DNA of 8,523 bases from Candidatus Poseidoniaceae archaeon. GTDB taxonomy: Archaea; Thermoplasmatota; Poseidoniia; Poseidoniales; Poseidoniaceae. This document shows positions 5,357 through 8,523 of this stretch, in pieces; position 1 is the stretch's first letter, and each line of letters begins with the position of its first letter. A program made the translations under genes and the position numbers. Where the stretch lies: NCBI GenBank assembly GCA_029250385.1, contig JAQXFJ010000235.1, positions 1 to 8,523 on the forward strand, written 5' to 3'. The notes under the pieces are model-generated. The model saw only the letters and a list, made by a program, of their open reading frames with translations. It searched no databases and was not told where the DNA came from.

Positions 5357-5360
5357 GCTG

Positions 5361-6506
5361 ATGGGTGGGTTTAGCGATCGAGCATTGGCAATACAACCGA
5401 CAGGGGTCCGCAAAATGTTTGACCTTGCTGGTGATGATGTTATCTCATTTGGACTTGGAGAACCAGACTTCCAACCGCCAAAAGTAGCAATCGAAGCCTT
5501 CCATCAAGCTATGGTCGACGGTCATAACAAGTATACAACAACTGCTGGTTTACCGGCATTAAGGGACAAGATTGCTCAATCTTGGGATGCTTACCTGCAA
5601 GGCATGACTGAGGAGAATGTATGCATAACTATGTCTGGGACAAATGCCCTACTCAATATATTTCTAACGTTGGTAAATCCAGGACATAATGTGTTGCTTC
5701 CTGAGCCATATTTCCCTTTGTATGGTCCAGATGTCTCTATTTGCGGTGGCGAAGATAGATATTATCCTTGCAAATTTGATAACGAATTTATTCCTCAAAT
5801 ATCTGATTTAGAATCATTAATTGATGAAAATACCGTGGCTATTTTGTATAACTTCCCAAGTAATCCAACTGGAGGTACTTTAGATCTCCATCAGCGTGAT
5901 GAGTTACTCGATTTCGCCAAAAAACATGATCTATGGATTATTAGTGATGAGGTGTATGATAGAATAGTCTTTGAAAATGAACATGTATCATTTATGGGAA
6001 CTGGATACGATAAGGTCCTGGTTGTGAATTCTTTTTCGAAAACCTTCGCCATGACTGGTTGGCGAATTGGGTATATTATTTCCGACAACCTCGAGGCTAT
6101 GAAACAAATCATCAAGATGCAATATTACATTACCGCCTGCTCTAATGATGCTATGCAATACGCCGTACTTGCAGCAATGGAGCACGCAGCGGATTATCCT
6201 GATATAATTGCTAAAGAATTTCAACAACGCTGTGATTTGATTGTCGATCGACTAAATGCTATGCCTGGGGTTGAATGCCACAAGCCTAAAGGCGCAATCT
6301 ATGTATTTCCTAAGGTCAAGGTCGAAGGCATGAACTCTGAAGAAATTGCTCTTGAATTGTTGAAAGATGGGGTGCTCTGTTCGCCCGGCTCTGCCTTTGG
6401 CCCATCAGGTGAGGGTCATCTTAGATTTGCTTATACAATCTCCAAGGAAGACATTATGCTTGGCATGGATAAGGTTGAAAAATCGTTGAGAAGGCTAAAT
6501 GGTTAG
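5361..6506 (+). CDS. Class I/II pyridoxal-phosphate aminotransferase
   Basis: This 381-residue fold-type I aminotransferase is of usual length and is soluble. Numbering from ATG 5361, it shows the N-terminal substrate loop FGLGEPDFQPP (30-40), YTTTAGLPALR (58-68), the cofactor phosphate-side MSGTNAL (91-97), SNPTGG with N168, SDEVYD with D196 and Y199, the Schiff-base lysine K227 in NSFSKTFAMTGWRIGY, R235, and the C-terminal arginine in HLRFAYT that binds the substrate carboxylate. This pattern fits the broad aspartate/aromatic/alanine aminotransferase subgroup of archaea; the amino acid cannot be told from sequence. The start was set by the Shine-Dalgarno motif. The next gene overlaps the end by 8 bases, which suggests translational coupling. 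It may feed amino acids released by the upstream protease into central metabolism, on proximity only. Confidence 0.92.
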   Translation: MGGFSDRALAIQPTGVRKMFDLAGDDVISFGLGEPDFQPPKVAIEAFHQAMVDGHNKYTTTAGLPALRDKIAQSWDAYLQGMTEENVCITMSGTNALLNIFLTLVNPGHNVLLPEPYFPLYGPDVSICGGEDRYYPCKFDNEFIPQISDLESLIDENTVAILYNFPSNPTGGTLDLHQRDELLDFAKKHDLWIISDEVYDRIVFENEHVSFMGTGYDKVLVVNSFSKTFAMTGWRIGYIISDNLEAMKQIIKMQYYITACSNDAMQYAVLAAMEHAADYPDIIAKEFQQRCDLIVDRLNAMPGVECHKPKGAIYVFPKVKVEGMNSEEIALELLKDGVLCSPGSAFGPSGEGHLRFAYTISKEDIMLGMDKVEKSLRRLNG

Positions 6507-7128
6507 TGATATTATGTCATTTATTAGTTCACTAATGTATTTTTTTGCAGGATTCATCATTGCTTTTTTATTCCCGAGAATTCCAATTCTTTTGATCACT
6601 CGAGGAAAGGGTTTCAATCTTGCTTTTCCAGAGCATCCATCTGCAATACCTCTCTCACCAAAATTAACTCAACGGGTACTCCACATGCGGATGATTTATT
6701 GGATGGGATTTGTCGTTTCACTTGTCCCTTTAGTGTTCGGTCTTGCTTCGGTGAAATGGGGTAATGCTGCTTTTGGATTTGGACTTTACATCTCATCGGG
6801 ATGGTTTATCCTTTCACGTTTACAGACATTTATTGGAGGTCCAAAGCCGCCATGGACTCTAGATATGGCCCAACAGTTACAAATCATAATGGATGAAACA
6901 AAATCTATCGAAAACTGTTGTTCAATGCCCGTTGCGGAATGGAGAGTTTTGACAGTATCTTGTGCTAGATGTGATGCTAAATTGTCGGATTTACCACGTC
7001 CAGATTTAGGACGAAAGCGAATGGATGGTTTTTTCCTAGGAGGATTTAGACTATTGATGACGGATGGATATCCAGTGATTGATTTTGATGACGATTCCAA
7101 AAACAACATAAACGATAGTGAAGAATAA
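6499..7128 (+). CDS. Unrecognised three-segment membrane protein with one CxxC
   Basis: I do not recognise this 209-residue protein. It has three likely membrane segments, at about 8-33, 65-84 and 88-108. The soluble C-terminal half contains NCC (140-141) and SCARCDA with C155 and C158; a zinc site from a single CxxC would need another partner. The end is acidic (FDDDSKNNINDSEE). The start is either ATG 6499, giving an 8-base overlap with the aminotransferase and GAAGG a few bases upstream, or ATG 6514, preceded by GGTTAGTGAT. The close packing suggests an operon with the aminotransferase. A small hairpin followed by a T run lies after the stop, so transcription may end here. The next gene is another membrane protein of unknown function. 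Confidence 0.8.
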   Translation: MVSDIMSFISSLMYFFAGFIIAFLFPRIPILLITRGKGFNLAFPEHPSAIPLSPKLTQRVLHMRMIYWMGFVVSLVPLVFGLASVKWGNAAFGFGLYISSGWFILSRLQTFIGGPKPPWTLDMAQQLQIIMDETKSIENCCSMPVAEWRVLTVSCARCDAKLSDLPRPDLGRKRMDGFFLGGFRLLMTDGYPVIDFDDDSKNNINDSEE

Positions 7129-7133
7129 TTTAC

Positions 7134-7155
7134 TAGGAGTAAATCCTACTTTTTT
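7134..7155 (+). terminator. Small hairpin plus T run, likely transcription end
   Basis: TAGGA (7134-7138) pairs with TCCTA (7144-7148) around the loop GTAAA, followed by six T residues at 7150-7155. It sits 6 bases after the stop codon of the gene before it, the right place for the end of the operon that begins at the protease or aminotransferase. Confidence 0.5.
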
Positions 7156-7173
7156 GGTTGAGATTTCAGCAAT

Positions 7174-7183
7174 AATTGATAAT
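7174..7183 (+). promoter_or_regulatory. Candidate TATA box for the polytopic membrane protein
   Basis: AATTGATAAT is centred about 27 bases before ATG 7205, the spacing expected for a leaderless archaeal mRNA. It would explain why GGAGGT at 7199-7204 touches the start codon with no spacer. Weak, because the region is AT-rich. Confidence 0.3.
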
Positions 7184-7204
7184 CCATTAAATTGACGTGG
7201 AGGT

Positions 7205-8443
7205 ATGGCGGGCAAGGTTCGTAAAAAACCATTCAGTGCTCGTCTGTGGCTTACCTTTGTGGCCTTATGCCAGGTTTTCCTTACACCATTGATTGCTTTT
7301 ACTTTGACATATTTATTCGAATTCAATATATTTGGTGAAACAATAAATATTTCATTTCAAAAAGAAATGATACCTTGGATTGTTACCGCATCTCTCATGT
7401 ATGGTATGTTGGCCTTATTCCTTGCTCTAGCTATAGGAGGATACACTCCCATTAAGGTTGTAGAAAGTGGCGGCTGGAAGAAATTTTTGAAGTTCTCACG
7501 CTCTCCAAGAAATGCTACTGAGCGCCGGTTGGCAAGACAAAATTATGCCCACTCCCCTCACGGTCAAATTAGTGTACTTGCTCATCGCAGATGGCACGAA
7601 GGTCACTCGATAATCTCAACTCATGGTGGTTTGATATTGTTAGCAGTACCCTTTCAAGTCTTACTTGCAACGTTGCCATTAGCGATGGTGTTAATGGTTC
7701 CAGATTCGGTAATGAGAGAAAATAGACGCTTGGAGTTGGCTTTAATCCTCTATGTTTTCACGCTAAGTATCGTCATGAAATACTATCCAAGGATCGCAAA
7801 TAAATATATCGGGATTGCTTCATTCACTAGAAAGTGGTTAATTTCGATGACTAAAATATCATGGCTAGCGCCAGTTCTCATTCTTTGGCTGATGGGTCGA
7901 ATGGCTAGCGTAGTTGTTTTGGGTTGGATTGGGTCCGATATTGATTTGAATATAGACTTGGAAAAATCATTCTTCGAAACAACACTAAATATCGGTTCTA
8001 TACCAGAAACTTCATTTTTAGATTTAATTGCCGCATTGGCAGTAATTCCTCTCGCTACTTTCACTACTCTAGCGGTATTGGGAGCCGGGTCTGGTGACCC
8101 ACCTGAATGGATGGTTGAGCGCCTTGAATTGAATGCCAATAGTGATGGAAGTTCGATGATCAATGCAGTTGGAACTTTATCCAATGCAGTTGTATCTGAG
8201 GACATAAATGATATTTTCAGAACAGAAGAGTCAACAAATCATGTCGTAGAAATAGTCGAAGTAACTGGTGAGCAAAGCGAATATAATCAACCATATAGTG
8301 AACCAGAATTGAATGACGAAATCAGTGCAGTTGGTGAAGAATCTGAAGTAGATTTCAATGACTTTTTTGCTAGTGACTTTGGGCAAGGAGAAGGTGAAGA
8401 ATCTCACAACAAACCTTCTATTACTGGCTTTAAGGTAGAGTGA
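7205..8443 (+). CDS. Unrecognised polytopic membrane protein with His-rich loop and acidic tail
   Basis: I do not recognise this 412-residue protein. About six membrane segments are visible: 14-36, 56-78, 140-165, 176-193, 219-241 and 270-294. A basic N terminus (GKVRKK) precedes the first. The loop between the second and third segments (80-140) is basic and holds six histidines in 25 residues (H116, H119, H127, H131, H134, H140), which could bind a metal or heme but no known motif fits. After the last segment comes a short GSGDPPEWM stretch and then a low-complexity, strongly acidic tail (331-405), probably disordered and cytoplasmic. The only nearby start is ATG 7205; GGAGGT abuts it directly, too close for normal use, so a leaderless start is plausible. 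It is separated from the previous gene by a terminator-like hairpin. Confidence 0.8.
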   Translation: MAGKVRKKPFSARLWLTFVALCQVFLTPLIAFTLTYLFEFNIFGETINISFQKEMIPWIVTASLMYGMLALFLALAIGGYTPIKVVESGGWKKFLKFSRSPRNATERRLARQNYAHSPHGQISVLAHRRWHEGHSIISTHGGLILLAVPFQVLLATLPLAMVLMVPDSVMRENRRLELALILYVFTLSIVMKYYPRIANKYIGIASFTRKWLISMTKISWLAPVLILWLMGRMASVVVLGWIGSDIDLNIDLEKSFFETTLNIGSIPETSFLDLIAALAVIPLATFTTLAVLGAGSGDPPEWMVERLELNANSDGSSMINAVGTLSNAVVSEDINDIFRTEESTNHVVEIVEVTGEQSEYNQPYSEPELNDEISAVGEESEVDFNDFFASDFGQGEGEESHNKPSITGFKVE

Positions 8444-8502
8444 TTTTACCAATTTCATCTCAGTCAATCAACAATTAGTTTCATGTGTTGAATGCACATC
8501 GG

Positions 8503-8523
8503 ATGAATGTTGATGATGATGAG
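8503..8523 (+). CDS. Possible first codons of a further gene, cut by the window end
   Basis: ATG 8503 opens the frame MNVDDDE to the last base. Other nearby ATGs (8483, 8492) hit stop codons at once. The 59 bases after the previous stop are AT-rich and contain a small inverted repeat, ATGTG (8483-8487) with CACAT (8495-8499). Too short to judge. Confidence 0.25.

Noticed and set aside
5352..5357. GTG 5352 and ATG 5355 as starts of the aminotransferase
   Set aside because: Both lie within the GGCGGTGAT ribosome binding motif, which is well spaced for ATG 5361.
8483..8499. ATGTG/CACAT inverted repeat near the window end as an operator
   Set aside because: Five pairs in AT-rich DNA are expected by chance and no regulator is nearby.

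Overview
The window looks like a piece of an AT-rich archaeal chromosome, most likely a planktonic marine euryarchaeon of the Thermoplasmatota (Marine Group II/III, Poseidoniia-like). Three things support this. A tRNA-Trp gene carries an intron holding a box C/D guide RNA with two 12-nt spacers, the archaeal arrangement. A 35-residue protein matches ribosomal protein eL41, which is found only in archaea and eukaryotes. Several start codons are preceded either by a GGTGAT/GGAGG-type ribosome binding site or by a TATA-like box about 25-30 nt upstream. The lineage below Archaea is inferred from general gene style, not from a phylogeny.

Layout. Bases 2-1864 (+): the 3' part of a multidomain protein (Tudor-like, degenerate EF-hand pair, Tudor-knot/chromo-barrel-like), then an Old Yellow Enzyme family flavin oxidoreductase. 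Bases 1867-3112 form an RNA-rich block: tRNA-Ala(GGC) on the minus strand, a SprT-like zinc metalloprotease, tRNA-Arg(TCT), the tiny eL41 gene, and tRNA-Trp(CCA) with a 110-nt intron. Bases 3177-8443 (+): a secreted, membrane-anchored subtilisin-like protease, a class I/II aminotransferase, and two unrecognised membrane proteins. The last ~80 bases may hold the first codons of another gene.

How the genes may work together. The RNA block is about translation: three tRNAs, a ribosomal protein, and an intronic guide that modifies its own host tRNA at C34 and U39. The protease and the aminotransferase sit 15 bases apart, which would suit co-expression of extracellular protein degradation and amino-acid catabolism, but proximity is the only evidence. 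No mobile element, CRISPR array or origin is visible, and no gene-free stretch exceeds 300 bases.

The strongest second-look signal is the tRNA-Trp intron. Both guide spacers are exactly 12 nt, and the fifth nucleotide upstream of the two D boxes falls on C34 and U39. The kink-turn carries a matched change in both boxes (C box ATGACGA, D box CCGA), so the usual U-U pair would become C-C.
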